Position numbers and translations under genes: made by a program. Positions 6,700-15,110 of a DNA stretch of 33,385 nucleotides are shown here, piece by piece. Below the pieces are notes generated by a model. It had not been told where the DNA came from. It made no database searches and saw only the letters and a list, made by a program, of their open reading frames with translations. The DNA comes from Planctomycetota bacterium (GTDB lineage Bacteria; Planctomycetota; UBA1135; GCA-002686595). The stretch spans positions 1 through 33,385 of the forward strand of contig VGZD01000037.1 of assembly GCA_016872715.1 (NCBI GenBank), written 5' to 3'. Every line of letters starts with the position of its first letter. Position 1 is the stretch's first letter.

Positions 6700-9171
6700 A
6701 TGTCCCCGTGCCCGCCCGCCGCGCCCCGGCCCCTGGCCGCGGCCGCCCTGTGCCTCTCCCTCGCCGCCTGCGCGAGCACGCCCCGTCCCGCACCGAGCGC
6801 GGGGTGGCAACGGCCGCTCGCCGCCGTCGCTCCGAGCCTCGAGGAGATCTTCCTGATCCCCGGCCTGCACGGAGTGCCGCCGCGCCTGCACTCGCTCTCC
6901 GCCGATGGAAAGCTCGCGCTCGTCGACTGGCGTCCGCTTCAGCTCGACGCGAACGGACAGCGCCGTCTGGGCACCGACCTCGGCCCCCACTGGCTCGCAA
7001 CGTCGGCGGGCGTGCGCGCGCTCGACGAGTCGACCTCGCTGCCACGCCTGCTCGAACGCACGCTCGACGCACAGGAGGGCGGCGAGCCGCGCCTGCGCGC
7101 GACGGCCTGGAGCCCGACGGGGCACCGCCTCGCGCTGGCGTGGCGCAGCTCGATTGTGCTGGTCGACTGGACGGACGCTGGCGAGCCGCGCGCGCACGTG
7201 CTCTACCGCGATCCGCCCGAAGGCGCCCTCGACGAGCGCAGCGAGCCGTTGCCGCGACTGGGTTCCATCACGTCCCTCGCCTTCCTCGAACTCGGCGCGC
7301 AGCTCGAAGTGCGAGCGGGCGGCGAGATCCGTCAATTCTCGCTCGAGCGACTCTCGCCCGTGTCGCTCGGCGCATCGCGCTGCATCACCGAGGCGCTGGC
7401 GGCGAACGTGTCGCGCGTCGAGTTTTCCGAGGACCGCGCGCGAGCGTTTTCACGCGAAGGCAAGCTGGTCGCCGATCCCGCGCGCGAGGGCGAGCACTTC
7501 CACGACTTCGAGAGTGGTCGCGGCGTCGCGCTCGAAGGTCTGGAGAACTCCAAGCGCATCGAGGGTCTCGATCTCTCGCCCTGTGGCTCGTTCGTCTTCG
7601 GCTGCGAGCTCGAAGGCGAGAAGCGCAACAAGCCCACGCTGATCCCCGACTATCTGACCGAACGCGTCACGACGCGCAGCGCGCGCAGCGAACTCGCCGA
7701 CGACCCGTGGCAGGAGCGGCGCCTGTACGTGTGGTCGACCGCCGATGGGCGCCGCCGCGAGCTCGAGCTGCCCGGCGAGCGCAGGACGCCGACGAGCGCG
7801 ATCGGCTGGGCGCCCTGTGGCCCGCCGCGCTTCGCCTTCCGTCGCACGCTCGGCGACTACCGCTGCGTCGAAACGTGGATTTGGAGCGAGAGCGGCCTGC
7901 GGCTCGCGCTCGTCGAGCGCGACGAGCGTTGGGTCGGCGGCCCGGGCGCGTTCGCGCGCTGGAGCGTGGACGGAACGCGGATCCTGCTCGCTTCCGAGGG
8001 TGCGCCGTTTTCCACGACTCCCGGTCGCAACCAGTTGTTCGAGCTCGATCCGCTCACGGGCGCGCTGCGACAGCTGACCGAAGTCGAAGGCGAAGTGAGC
8101 AGTTGGAACGTGGCGGGCGATGGGAAGCTCATCGTGTGCGCGAGTCGCACGGACCCTGCGCGGCGCGCGCTCGGCGTGGTCGAGCCGCTCGGCGTGCGCT
8201 GGCTGGCGGCGCCCGAGGGCGTGAACTCGACCATGCGCTCGAGCGCAGACGGCACGACGCTCGTGTTCGAGCACGAGTCGCTCGGCGTACCCGCGGAGCT
8301 GTGGAGCGTGCGCCTCGACGGGACGCAGCCCGCCGCGCGCCTGACCGACACGCTTCCGCCGCTCTACCGCGCGCGCGACTGGATCCTGCCCGAGAAGCTG
8401 AGCGTGAGCTCCTGCGATGGCGAGCTCGTGCGCGCCCACGTGTATTCGCCGCGCGGCGCGACGCTCGAGCGCCCGCGCGCGCCCGCGCCCTGCGTGGTGT
8501 TCATCCACGGCGCGGGCTACCTCCAAAACGTCACGGACTCGATGACCGAATACGCGGTCAACCTGATGTTCCACTCGCGCCTCGCCGAACAGGGCTACGT
8601 CGTGGTGGACGTCGACTATCGCGGCAGCGCCGGCTATGGCGCGAAGTTCCGCGGCGACGTGCAGTTCCAGCTCGGCAAGCTCGAGCTCGCGGACATCGCG
8701 GCGGTGGTCGACGAGCTCGCGCGGCGACGCGCGATCGATCCCGAACGCGTCGCCTGCTACGGCGGTTCCTACGGCGGCTTCCTGACGCTGATGGCGCTGT
8801 TTCAGGAACCACAGCGCTGGGTCGGAGGTGCGGCCCTGCGCTCGGTCACCGACTGGCGCACCTACCACCCCGGCTACACGCAGCCGCGACTGGGACGTCC
8901 CTCGACGCATCCCGACGCCTACGCCGCGAGTTCCCCGCTCGACCATGCGCACAAGCTGCGCGACCCGCTGCTCATCCTGCACGGCATGGTCGACTCCAAC
9001 GTCTTCGCGCAGGACTCGATCCGGCTCATGGAGAAGCTGATCGACCTCGGCCTGGACTTCGACGCCATGCTCTATCCCAGCCAAGACCACGGCTTCGAGG
9101 ACGGCATGCACTGGCTCGACGAGTACCGTCGCATCGAGCGCTTCCTCGTGAACTGCCTCGCGCCGCAGTAG
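6700..9171 (+). CDS. S9-family peptidase (dipeptidyl/acylaminoacyl peptidase-like) lipoprotein
   Basis: The protein is 823 residues from the ATG at 6700, chosen because it yields a lipoprotein signal with lipobox LAAC (Cys24). A beta-propeller-like domain occupies roughly residues 60-570 and precedes an alpha/beta-hydrolase domain. The catalytic triad is complete: Ser690 in GGSYGG, Asp765 in HGMVDSNV and His797 in QDHGF. The oxyanion-side motif VDYRGSAGYG is also present. Such prolyl-oligopeptidase relatives cleave short peptides from the N-terminus, often after Pro or hydrophobic residues. The lipid anchor places it in the periplasm. The M24 peptidase gene begins 9 bases after its stop, so the two probably act together on peptides. 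Confidence 0.88.
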   Translation: MSPCPPAAPRPLAAAALCLSLAACASTPRPAPSAGWQRPLAAVAPSLEEIFLIPGLHGVPPRLHSLSADGKLALVDWRPLQLDANGQRRLGTDLGPHWLATSAGVRALDESTSLPRLLERTLDAQEGGEPRLRATAWSPTGHRLALAWRSSIVLVDWTDAGEPRAHVLYRDPPEGALDERSEPLPRLGSITSLAFLELGAQLEVRAGGEIRQFSLERLSPVSLGASRCITEALAANVSRVEFSEDRARAFSREGKLVADPAREGEHFHDFESGRGVALEGLENSKRIEGLDLSPCGSFVFGCELEGEKRNKPTLIPDYLTERVTTRSARSELADDPWQERRLYVWSTADGRRRELELPGERRTPTSAIGWAPCGPPRFAFRRTLGDYRCVETWIWSESGLRLALVERDERWVGGPGAFARWSVDGTRILLASEGAPFSTTPGRNQLFELDPLTGALRQLTEVEGEVSSWNVAGDGKLIVCASRTDPARRALGVVEPLGVRWLAAPEGVNSTMRSSADGTTLVFEHESLGVPAELWSVRLDGTQPAARLTDTLPPLYRARDWILPEKLSVSSCDGELVRAHVYSPRGATLERPRAPAPCVVFIHGAGYLQNVTDSMTEYAVNLMFHSRLAEQGYVVVDVDYRGSAGYGAKFRGDVQFQLGKLELADIAAVVDELARRRAIDPERVACYGGSYGGFLTLMALFQEPQRWVGGAALRSVTDWRTYHPGYTQPRLGRPSTHPDAYAASSPLDHAHKLRDPLLILHGMVDSNVFAQDSIRLMEKLIDLGLDFDAMLYPSQDHGFEDGMHWLDEYRRIERFLVNCLAPQ

Positions 9172-9180
9172 CCTCCCGCC

Positions 9181-10476
9181 ATGACCTCCAGCCCGGATTC
9201 GCGCCGCCAGTTCCTCGCTCTCTCGGCCCTCGCTGGCAGCGGCGCGCTCGCGAGCGGTTGTCGCAGTCCGCGCGCTCTCGCGCCATCGCCTTTGGCCGCG
9301 GCGAGCGACGAATTCCCCGAGTTGTGCGACTTGCGGCCCACGGTGGCGCCGATCGCAGCCTCGGAGCGCGCAGCGCGGCGCGCGCGCCTCGCGCACCTGC
9401 TCGCGGAGTACTCCCTCGACGCCTACCTGTGCGAGGGCGGCCCGACGATGAGCTACCTCGCCGGCGTCGCGTGGGGCCGCTCGGAGCGCACGTTTGCGCT
9501 GCTGGTGCTCGCCGATGGCAGCCACTTCTGGCTTTGTCCCGCGTTTGAAGCGGAAAAGGCCCGACTGAGCATCGCCGAGCAAGGCGACCTCGGCGGCGAG
9601 ATCGTCACCTGGGACGAGCATGAGTACGCCTTCGCGCCGCTCGCCGCCGCGCTGCGCGCGCGAGGCGCCGAGCGCGTGGCCGTCGACCCGCAGGCGCGCG
9701 CGTTCGTTCTCGACGGCCTGCGGGCGGAGCTCAAGGCACCGCGCGTGGTCCTCGGTCGCGAGCCGCTGATCGCGCTGCGCGGCATCAAGGACGCGCACGA
9801 GCTGCAACTCCTGCGCGTCGCCAGCGAAGGCACGCAGCTCGCCATCGCGGCCGTCGCACGGCGCGTGCGCCTTGGAATGACCGGCGGCGACGTGTCGCGC
9901 CTGATGGCGCGCGCGCACGCCGCGCTCGGCATGCAGGCGCCGTGGTGCCTCGCACTCGTCGGTCCGGCCGCGGCGTATCCGCACGGCGACAACGAGGACG
10001 TCGCGCTCGGTCGCGGCGAGTTCCTGCTCGTCGACACCGGCGCGAGCCTGCACGGCTACGCGAGCGACACCACGCGCACGTGGTGCGTCGAAGGCACGCC
10101 TGCGCAGGCGCAGCAGCTCGCGTGGCAGGCCGTGCTCGACGCGCAGCAGCGCGCGTTCGAGGCCATCCAGCCCGGCGTGGAGTGCCGCGAGATCGACCGC
10201 GTCGCGCGCGCGGCGCTCGAGCGCGCGGGCTACGGTCAGGGCTACGCGAAGTTCACGCACCGACTCGGCCACGGCATCGGCATGGAGGGCCACGAGGATC
10301 CCTACTTCGACGGCGGCAGCCGCGTGCTGCTCCGGCCGGGCATGACGCTCTCCAACGAACCGGGTGTGTACGTCTACGGGGAGTTCGGCGTGCGCATCGA
10401 GGACATCGTCGCCTGCACCGCCGAGGGCGCGACGCACTTCGGCGCGTGGCAGCGCACTTGGGCGAGCCCGGCCTGA
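9181..10476 (+). CDS. M24-family metallopeptidase (Xaa-Pro peptidase type), Tat lipoprotein
   Basis: This 431-residue protein has a twin-arginine signal (SRRQFLALS) ending in a lipobox-like LASGC (Cys27), so it should be folded before export and then lipid-anchored. The pita-bread domain has all five metal ligands of the M24 family: Asp285 (VDTG), Asp296 (SDTTRTW), His364 (LGHGIGMEGHE), Glu393 (SNEPGVY) and Glu407 (VRIEDI). An N-terminal creatinase-like domain (about 60-190) precedes it. The family removes N-terminal residues next to proline or splits Xaa-Pro dipeptides. It sits directly behind the S9 peptidase gene. Confidence 0.88.
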   Translation: MTSSPDSRRQFLALSALAGSGALASGCRSPRALAPSPLAAASDEFPELCDLRPTVAPIAASERAARRARLAHLLAEYSLDAYLCEGGPTMSYLAGVAWGRSERTFALLVLADGSHFWLCPAFEAEKARLSIAEQGDLGGEIVTWDEHEYAFAPLAAALRARGAERVAVDPQARAFVLDGLRAELKAPRVVLGREPLIALRGIKDAHELQLLRVASEGTQLAIAAVARRVRLGMTGGDVSRLMARAHAALGMQAPWCLALVGPAAAYPHGDNEDVALGRGEFLLVDTGASLHGYASDTTRTWCVEGTPAQAQQLAWQAVLDAQQRAFEAIQPGVECREIDRVARAALERAGYGQGYAKFTHRLGHGIGMEGHEDPYFDGGSRVLLRPGMTLSNEPGVYVYGEFGVRIEDIVACTAEGATHFGAWQRTWASPA

Positions 10477-10489
10477 GAGGGCGCGCCGC

Positions 10490-11668
10490 TCACCGCGCCG
10501 TGGAGATCCACTGCGCGCGCAGCCGCGCCCCGTCGCTCGAGTCGAGCCACGCGAACAGGAGCCCATCGCCCGCGGCGACGAGCCGCGCGATCCCAGCGGC
10601 GCGACCGGGCACCGTCGCCGCCAGCGTGCGCGCCTCGCCCACCACGCCGTCCTCGACGGGCGCTAGCCGCCACTCGCCGCGGTCGCGCGTCGGTCGCTCG
10701 AGCCAGCTCACCCACAGCCGACCGCTCGCATCGTAGGCGCAGTCGACCAAACCGTCGGTCTCGGCCTGCGAGATCTGCGTCGGAGCGCCGAACGTGCGTC
10801 CGCCGTCGCGCGAGAACGCGACTTGCACGCGCGCGCGACTCTCCGCGCCGAGCGTGAACCAAGCCACGGCGAGCTCCGCGCCGCTCGCAGCGAGCGCCGG
10901 TCCGTTGACGGGACAGCCCGCGATCTTCCAGCCGTCGTCGCACACGCGCACGGGAGTGCTCGCGCCGTCGCTCGGAGACACGAGCACCGCGGCGAGGTCG
11001 CGCACCTCGTCGCTCTCGCGGTCGCGGTACACCACGAGCACGTCGCCGCTCGAGGTGCGCACCGCCGCCGTGGCGCAGCAGTCGCACACGCGCGCATCGA
11101 GCAGGACTTCCGTGCCGAGTTCCCCGCGCTTGGAGACCGTGCGCGCGCGCAGCTGCATCGCGCCGGAGCCGTCGTGTTCGCCCCCACTCGCGCGTCCGTC
11201 GAGCCACACGGCGAGCCAGCGCTCGGCGTCGAGCGCGGCCAGCGACACGAAGCCGTGCTCGCCCGTTCCCCCGTCGTCGTGCAAGCAAAACGGCTCGGCG
11301 CCGTCGACGGACATGCGCACGCGATAGTCGTAGGTGGCCGGACCGCTGCGCTCGAGCCAGCTCGCGGCCAGCGTGCCGTCCTTCAGCGCAGCGAGCGCGG
11401 GAACGTCGGCCCAGTTGACGAACCAGTCCTCACCCGCTCCCAGCGTGCGCGCCGCCTCCCAGCCCGCCGGACTCCAAACGCTCGCACGCAGCGCATGCGG
11501 CCCTTGTCCCTCGATCCACGAGAGCCGCGGCACGCCATCGGCGCCGACGCCGAGCGCCACCGCGCGCGCGGGCGCCGTCGCGGGCGGATCCGCGAGCTGC
11601 ACCGCCGCGGGCTCGGACGAGCAGGCGGCGAGCGCCACGAGCGCGGGCAGGCAGTCGAGCGGACGCAT
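10490..11668 (-). CDS. Sialidase-like (BNR-type) propeller lipoprotein
   Basis: The 392-residue product has a short lipoprotein signal (LVALAAC, Cys16). The rest repeats propeller blades, including an Asp-box (FSRDGGRTFG near residue 290) and several SWLE/AVWLDGR-type strands. Two cysteine clusters stand out: ARVCDCCATAA (about 193-203), followed by VVYRDRESDEVRD, and DDGWKIAGCPVNGPA. This layout recurs in exported sialidase-fold proteins I recall from other Gram-negative bacteria, but without the catalytic Arg triad being evident, so enzymatic sialidase activity should not be assumed. It converges on the M24 gene, with 13 bases between the stops. Confidence 0.7.
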   Translation of the reverse strand: MRPLDCLPALVALAACSSEPAAVQLADPPATAPARAVALGVGADGVPRLSWIEGQGPHALRASVWSPAGWEAARTLGAGEDWFVNWADVPALAALKDGTLAASWLERSGPATYDYRVRMSVDGAEPFCLHDDGGTGEHGFVSLAALDAERWLAVWLDGRASGGEHDGSGAMQLRARTVSKRGELGTEVLLDARVCDCCATAAVRTSSGDVLVVYRDRESDEVRDLAAVLVSPSDGASTPVRVCDDGWKIAGCPVNGPALAASGAELAVAWFTLGAESRARVQVAFSRDGGRTFGAPTQISQAETDGLVDCAYDASGRLWVSWLERPTRDRGEWRLAPVEDGVVGEARTLAATVPGRAAGIARLVAAGDGLLFAWLDSSDGARLRAQWISTAR

Positions 11669-11681
11669 GGAGCTTGGACTC

Positions 11682-11753
11682 GGATCTGTTCTGGGAGCTC
11701 GTTCTCGGGGCCAGTTCTCGGAGCTCGTTCTCGGAGCTCGTTCTCGGGGCTCG
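11682..11753. repeat. 13-bp tandem repeat, about 5 copies
   Basis: Units of GGAGCTCGTTCTC lie at 11694, 11720 and 11733, a variant GGGGCCAGTTCTC at 11707, and diverged partial copies at both ends (11682 and 11746). The array is 13 bases upstream of the start of the propeller lipoprotein gene on the minus strand, so it would be in its 5' leader, behind the small basic protein gene. No function is known. Confidence 0.85.
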
Positions 11754-11891
11754 ATAGAACACCCTACGGGAACGCGGAACCCACGTGCGACCCGGACACG
11801 AACGCGGGCGCTCCCGGGTCTCGGGAACGCCCGTGGGACTGCGTGGGAAGGACCGCGGCGCTCGCGAGCGGAACCCGGCGGTCCGCCTCGC

Positions 11892-12032
11892 CTACAGGCG
11901 CGTGTAGTCGCGGCCGCGGCGCGGCTTCTTCTGGCGACCGAGCTTGAGGATCTTGCCGGAGTTCATGCCCATGCGCTTGACGCGCTTGCGGCCGCGCGTG
12001 GGGCCGCCGTTCTTGAAGCGGGAGTTGGCCAT
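11892..12032 (-). CDS. Small highly basic protein, 46 residues
   Basis: From the ATG at 12032 the product is MANSRFKNGGPTRGRKRVKR followed by 26 more residues ending RRGRDYTRL. About a third of the residues are Lys or Arg and there is one acidic residue. Composition and size resemble small ribosomal or rRNA-binding proteins, but I cannot match it to bL34, bL36, bS22 or bTHX. An in-frame extension to 12128 exists but is less likely, because MANS is a natural start and the extra segment looks non-coding. No Shine-Dalgarno site is visible. It could be a lineage-specific ribosome- or nucleic-acid-associated protein. That is inference from charge only. Confidence 0.65.
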   Translation of the reverse strand: MANSRFKNGGPTRGRKRVKRMGMNSGKILKLGRQKKPRRGRDYTRL

Positions 12033-12161
12033 GGCGTTGGAGGCGTGGCGGAGGAAAAAGGGAGTCACCCCGAGCCGGGGCGAGGTTCGAAGGCGCAAGA
12101 GTATGGCGCGCGCGGGGAACGGCGGCAAGCCCCGCGAACTGGGGCCCGCGCCTTGGGCCTC

Positions 12162-14063
12162 TCACTTGCCCCCGTAACCCAGCGCGTTCAAGGCGTCCGC
12201 GTTGCCCACGCGCTGCACGCGGCCGTCCCGCTCGTCATCGGCCCCCCAGCGCGAGCGCAGACGCTCCAGCTCGCCCCGCAGGCGCCCGACCACGTCCGCT
12301 CGCTCCGCGGCCACGTCGCTGGCCTCGAGCGGGTCCGCCGCCACGTCGTACAGGCTCCACTGCGGCCTGCGATCGGCGCCTTGGATCTGCACCAGCTTCC
12401 AGTCGCCCTCGTACAGAGCGAGCTTGACGAGGCTCGGGTCCATGTTGTCCCGGTTCTCTACGAGCAGCACTCGCTCGGGAGCAAGCGGTCCGAGCAGGTT
12501 CACGCCATAGGTCTCAAACCAGCTCTCCAGACCGGCGAGGGCCAGCAGAGTCGGCGCCACGTCGACTCCGTGCACCGGCTCGCGCACCTCGCGCCCCAGC
12601 GTGGAACCGGCCGGCCGCAAGAGCAGCGGCACGCGCGTATGGCACTCGAGCACGTCCCTGTGCTCGAACTGTCCGTGTTCGCCGAAGGCCTCGCCATGGT
12701 CCGAAGTCAACACCACGGCCGTGCGCTCGAGATCGAGCTGCCCGAGAAAGGCATCGACCTCACGATCGAGCGACCACAGCTCGGCGTCGTAGAGGTCGCG
12801 CACATGGCGCGCGTCCTCGGGGCCCAGCCGCAAACCCGCCGCGCGCACGCGGTTTCCGCGCAGCGCGTAGCCGTCGGCCGGGCCTTCGTACGGACGAACG
12901 AAGCGCTCGCGAGCCTCCGGCTCCGGCAAGTAGGGCCAGTGCGCGTCGTACAGGTTGACGAGGCAGAACCACGGCCGCGGATCGTCGCCTTCGATCCACT
13001 CGATGGCGCGCGCGAGCACCTCGCTCGCCGGGCGCTGAAAATCCTGAATCCAGTGCGGGTTCCCGTTCGCGGCGAGGGCGGGCACGCGCTTGGCGAGCAG
13101 CGACTGCACGTCGTGCACGAGCGCCCACGCATGCGTGGACGTCACCCACGGATCGACGCGATCATCGTAGGTCTCGAAGGCGTAGTTGATGCCGCTCTGC
13201 GCGCGCAGCACGTCCGTCCCGACGAAGGCCGCCGTGCGGTAGCCGGCCTCGCGAAACGAGCGCACGACCGTCGGCGTGGCCCAAGGTCGGAAGAACTGCC
13301 GCGTGAGCCGCGCGCCGTGGTGCGACGGATACACGCCCGTGAGCATCGAGAGGTGCGACGTGAGGGTGTAGGTCGAAACCGAGCGCGCGTTCGTGAAGCG
13401 CAACGCCTGCTCCGAGAAGCGCGCCAGCTCGGGCGTGGTGTCGCGATCGTAGCCGTAGGGCGTGAGCGAGTCCGCGCGCGTCGTATCCCACACGAGCAGC
13501 AGTACGTTGGGCGCATCGGCACGCGCGAGCCCCATCGGCGACGGCCCGCCCGAATGGAACGTGACGAGCCACGCGATCGGCCAGGGCAGCAACGTGCAGG
13601 CGATCGCGAGCGGACGAGCGGACATGCGCTCGAGCACCTTGAGCAGCAACCCCACGGCGATGACGCAGCCGAAGGCGAGCGCGAGCGCGAGCAGCCACGG
13701 GGTCGCGTTCGCCAGCGCCGCGACGTTCCCACCCAGCGCGGTGTAGCTGTCGAGGTGCGCGTGGAGGGCGACTGGCAGCGCGGTCCACAGCAGGTGGCGC
13801 GCGCTCGCGTGCAGCGGGTGGCCGAGCTTCCCCATGTCGAGCAGCCCGCGCAACGCCCGATCGACGAGCAGCGTCCACGGCAGCGTCGCGAGCGCGAAGG
13901 CCAGCCACAGGGCCAGCGTCTCGGCGAACAGCCACAGGCTCGGCGCGCGGTGATGGTGCACGTAGCGCACGGCGAGCGAGTCCGCCAGCGCGAGCACCGA
14001 GGACCAGGCCATCGCACCGGCAAGGCGCGAACGAACGTCGGCAATAAGAGGGCGGCGTGCCAT
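12162..14063 (-). CDS. Membrane sulfatase-fold (alkaline phosphatase superfamily) enzyme
   Basis: The 633-residue protein has four or five hydrophobic segments in its first 170 residues, followed by an extracytoplasmic sulfatase-type domain. Metal-site motifs are present: DTTRADSLTPYGYDRDTTP (Asp193/Thr194) and TSDHGEAFGEHGQFEHRD. In the nucleophile loop STYTLTSHLSMLTGVYPSHHG (231-251) the residue aligning with the formylglycine Cys or Ser of CxPxR is Thr233, and Pro and Arg are Thr235 and His237. A formylglycine sulfatase mechanism is therefore unlikely. Thr nucleophiles are known in related phosphotransferases such as LtaS and EptA. The substrate may be a phospho- or sulfo-ester of the envelope. 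The NALGYGGK tail is common in this subgroup. Confidence 0.8.
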   Translation of the reverse strand: MARRPLIADVRSRLAGAMAWSSVLALADSLAVRYVHHHRAPSLWLFAETLALWLAFALATLPWTLLVDRALRGLLDMGKLGHPLHASARHLLWTALPVALHAHLDSYTALGGNVAALANATPWLLALALAFGCVIAVGLLLKVLERMSARPLAIACTLLPWPIAWLVTFHSGGPSPMGLARADAPNVLLLVWDTTRADSLTPYGYDRDTTPELARFSEQALRFTNARSVSTYTLTSHLSMLTGVYPSHHGARLTRQFFRPWATPTVVRSFREAGYRTAAFVGTDVLRAQSGINYAFETYDDRVDPWVTSTHAWALVHDVQSLLAKRVPALAANGNPHWIQDFQRPASEVLARAIEWIEGDDPRPWFCLVNLYDAHWPYLPEPEARERFVRPYEGPADGYALRGNRVRAAGLRLGPEDARHVRDLYDAELWSLDREVDAFLGQLDLERTAVVLTSDHGEAFGEHGQFEHRDVLECHTRVPLLLRPAGSTLGREVREPVHGVDVAPTLLALAGLESWFETYGVNLLGPLAPERVLLVENRDNMDPSLVKLALYEGDWKLVQIQGADRRPQWSLYDVAADPLEASDVAAERADVVGRLRGELERLRSRWGADDERDGRVQRVGNADALNALGYGGK

Positions 14064-14152
14064 GCGAGTCGAAGGAGGGAGCGGGAAAGCCCCCCAACGA
14101 GACTAACGGACGCAGGACTGGATCCAAGCTCGAGGGCGCCAAATTGCATGCC

Positions 14153-14236
14153 GAGAGTCCCCGCGAGAGTCCCCGCGAGAGTCCCCGCGAGAGTCCCCGC
14201 GAGAGTCCCCGCGAGAGTCCCCGCGAGAGCCCCGCG
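14153..14236. repeat. 12-bp tandem repeat, 6 perfect copies plus 1 degenerate
   Basis: The unit GAGAGTCCCCGC repeats perfectly from 14153 to 14224, and a diverged seventh unit ends near 14236. It lies between the stop of the 69-residue membrane protein (14246, minus strand) and the start of the sulfatase-fold gene. The period is a multiple of three, so all frames through it stay open as short peptide repeats (SPRE on plus, GDSR or GLSR on minus), but no convincing gene reads through it. Confidence 0.95.
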
Positions 14237-14245
14237 AGCGCGTGC

Positions 14246-14455
14246 CTACGGCCGCGGCCGTCGGAACAGGACCGCGAGACCCCACGCGAGTGCGAGCGTG
14301 GCGAGGGCCTCGTCGAGGTTGCCGAGCAACGGCGCGCCATCGGGGACGAGCTCGAACAGCTCGAGTCCGAAGTTGGCGAGCACGCACAGCCCCAAGACCA
14401 CGGCGGCGAGCGCGGCCAGGGCCTTGCAGGCGCTCGTGCGCTCGCAGCTAGCCAC
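14246..14455 (-). CDS. Small two-helix membrane protein (YkvA/DUF1232-like motif)
   Basis: I chose a GTG start at 14455, preceded by GGGAG about seven bases upstream and overlapping the stop of the upstream gene by 8 bases. This gives 69 residues. A first hydrophobic helix (CKALAALAAVVLGLCVLANFG) is followed by ELVPDGAPLLGNLDEA and a second helix ending in LFRRPRP. The VPD-x-xPLLGNLDEA segment resembles the IPDxIPxLGxLDD loop of YkvA/DUF1232 proteins. Function unknown. Translational coupling suggests it works with the membrane-anchored protein encoded just upstream. Confidence 0.7.
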   Translation of the reverse strand: MASCERTSACKALAALAAVVLGLCVLANFGLELFELVPDGAPLLGNLDEALATLALAWGLAVLFRRPRP

Positions 14456-15044
14456 CGCTCGCTCCCCGCGTGCGCACGACGAGCGTGGCGCCCGGGACGT
14501 CGCGCCCCAGCGAACGCCCCACCTTGGCGAGCGACCACTCGACAATGTCTCGCACGCGAACGTCGGCGTCGAACGGCGGCGCGTCGGCGCTCAAGTGCGG
14601 CACGTTGCGCACCTTGTCGCCCGTGACCGGCCCGCGCTCGAGCACTCGCGCTCTGGGCAACTCGACCACGATCACGAGTTGCTCCCGGCGCACGGACGCC
14701 TCCGACCACTCGCGCAGGTCGATGCCCCAGATTTCCTGTCCCGAGTCGTTGCGCTGTGCACCGCTGGTGTGGCTCAGAATCCACGGCCGCTCGGCTTCGT
14801 AGCGCAGTTGCACGAGCGCTTGGCGAACGATCACGGCGCCGTAGTCGTCCACCCAGCGCTGCAGGCGACCTTCGGGATCCTGCGGCAGCGTGGCGAGGTC
14901 GCGCTCGATCGTGTGCGCCACCCCTGCGGCGCGCCAACGGTACAGGAGCACGCCCGCGCCGAGCCCGAGCGCCACGAGCGCGACCACGAACACCAATCCG
15001 TTCACGCGCACGGCCGGAGCGACAGCAGTCTCGGACACCTTCAT
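14448..15044 (-). CDS. Membrane-anchored protein of unknown function
   Basis: The ATG at 15044 gives 198 residues: a short cytoplasmic N-terminus, one membrane helix (VNGLVFVVALVALGLGAGVLLY, about 14-35), and a soluble region. That region has mixed alpha/beta character, with GQEIWGIDLREWSE, REQLVIVVELPRARV and VRVRDIVEWSLAKVG segments. I do not recognise a family. Its stop overlaps the start of the 69-residue membrane protein, and it is divergent from the ApaH-like gene across a 66-base gap. Confidence 0.65.
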   Translation of the reverse strand: MKVSETAVAPAVRVNGLVFVVALVALGLGAGVLLYRWRAAGVAHTIERDLATLPQDPEGRLQRWVDDYGAVIVRQALVQLRYEAERPWILSHTSGAQRNDSGQEIWGIDLREWSEASVRREQLVIVVELPRARVLERGPVTGDKVRNVPHLSADAPPFDADVRVRDIVEWSLAKVGRSLGRDVPGATLVVRTRGASGG

Positions 15045-15110
15045 GCCGCCATTGTGGACTACGGCTGCCACGGACTTCCATCCACGACGCGAACCTCTAA
15101 CCTTTCGAAC

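Noticed and set aside
7450..10566. Minus-strand open frame of over 1000 codons
   Set aside because: It runs antisense to the S9 and M24 peptidase genes, whose catalytic motifs are intact. Its product is Arg/Ala-rich low-complexity sequence typical of antisense frames in GC-rich DNA.
14153..14236. Repeat array considered as CRISPR or as a GDSR/SPRE repeat protein
   Set aside because: The unit is 12 bp with no spacers, and the open frames through it lack start, family motifs or consistent context.
11334..15110. Long plus-strand open frame leading into the ApaH-like gene
   Set aside because: Only the part from the GTG at 15111 has family motifs. The rest is antisense to the lipoprotein, basic protein and sulfatase-fold genes.
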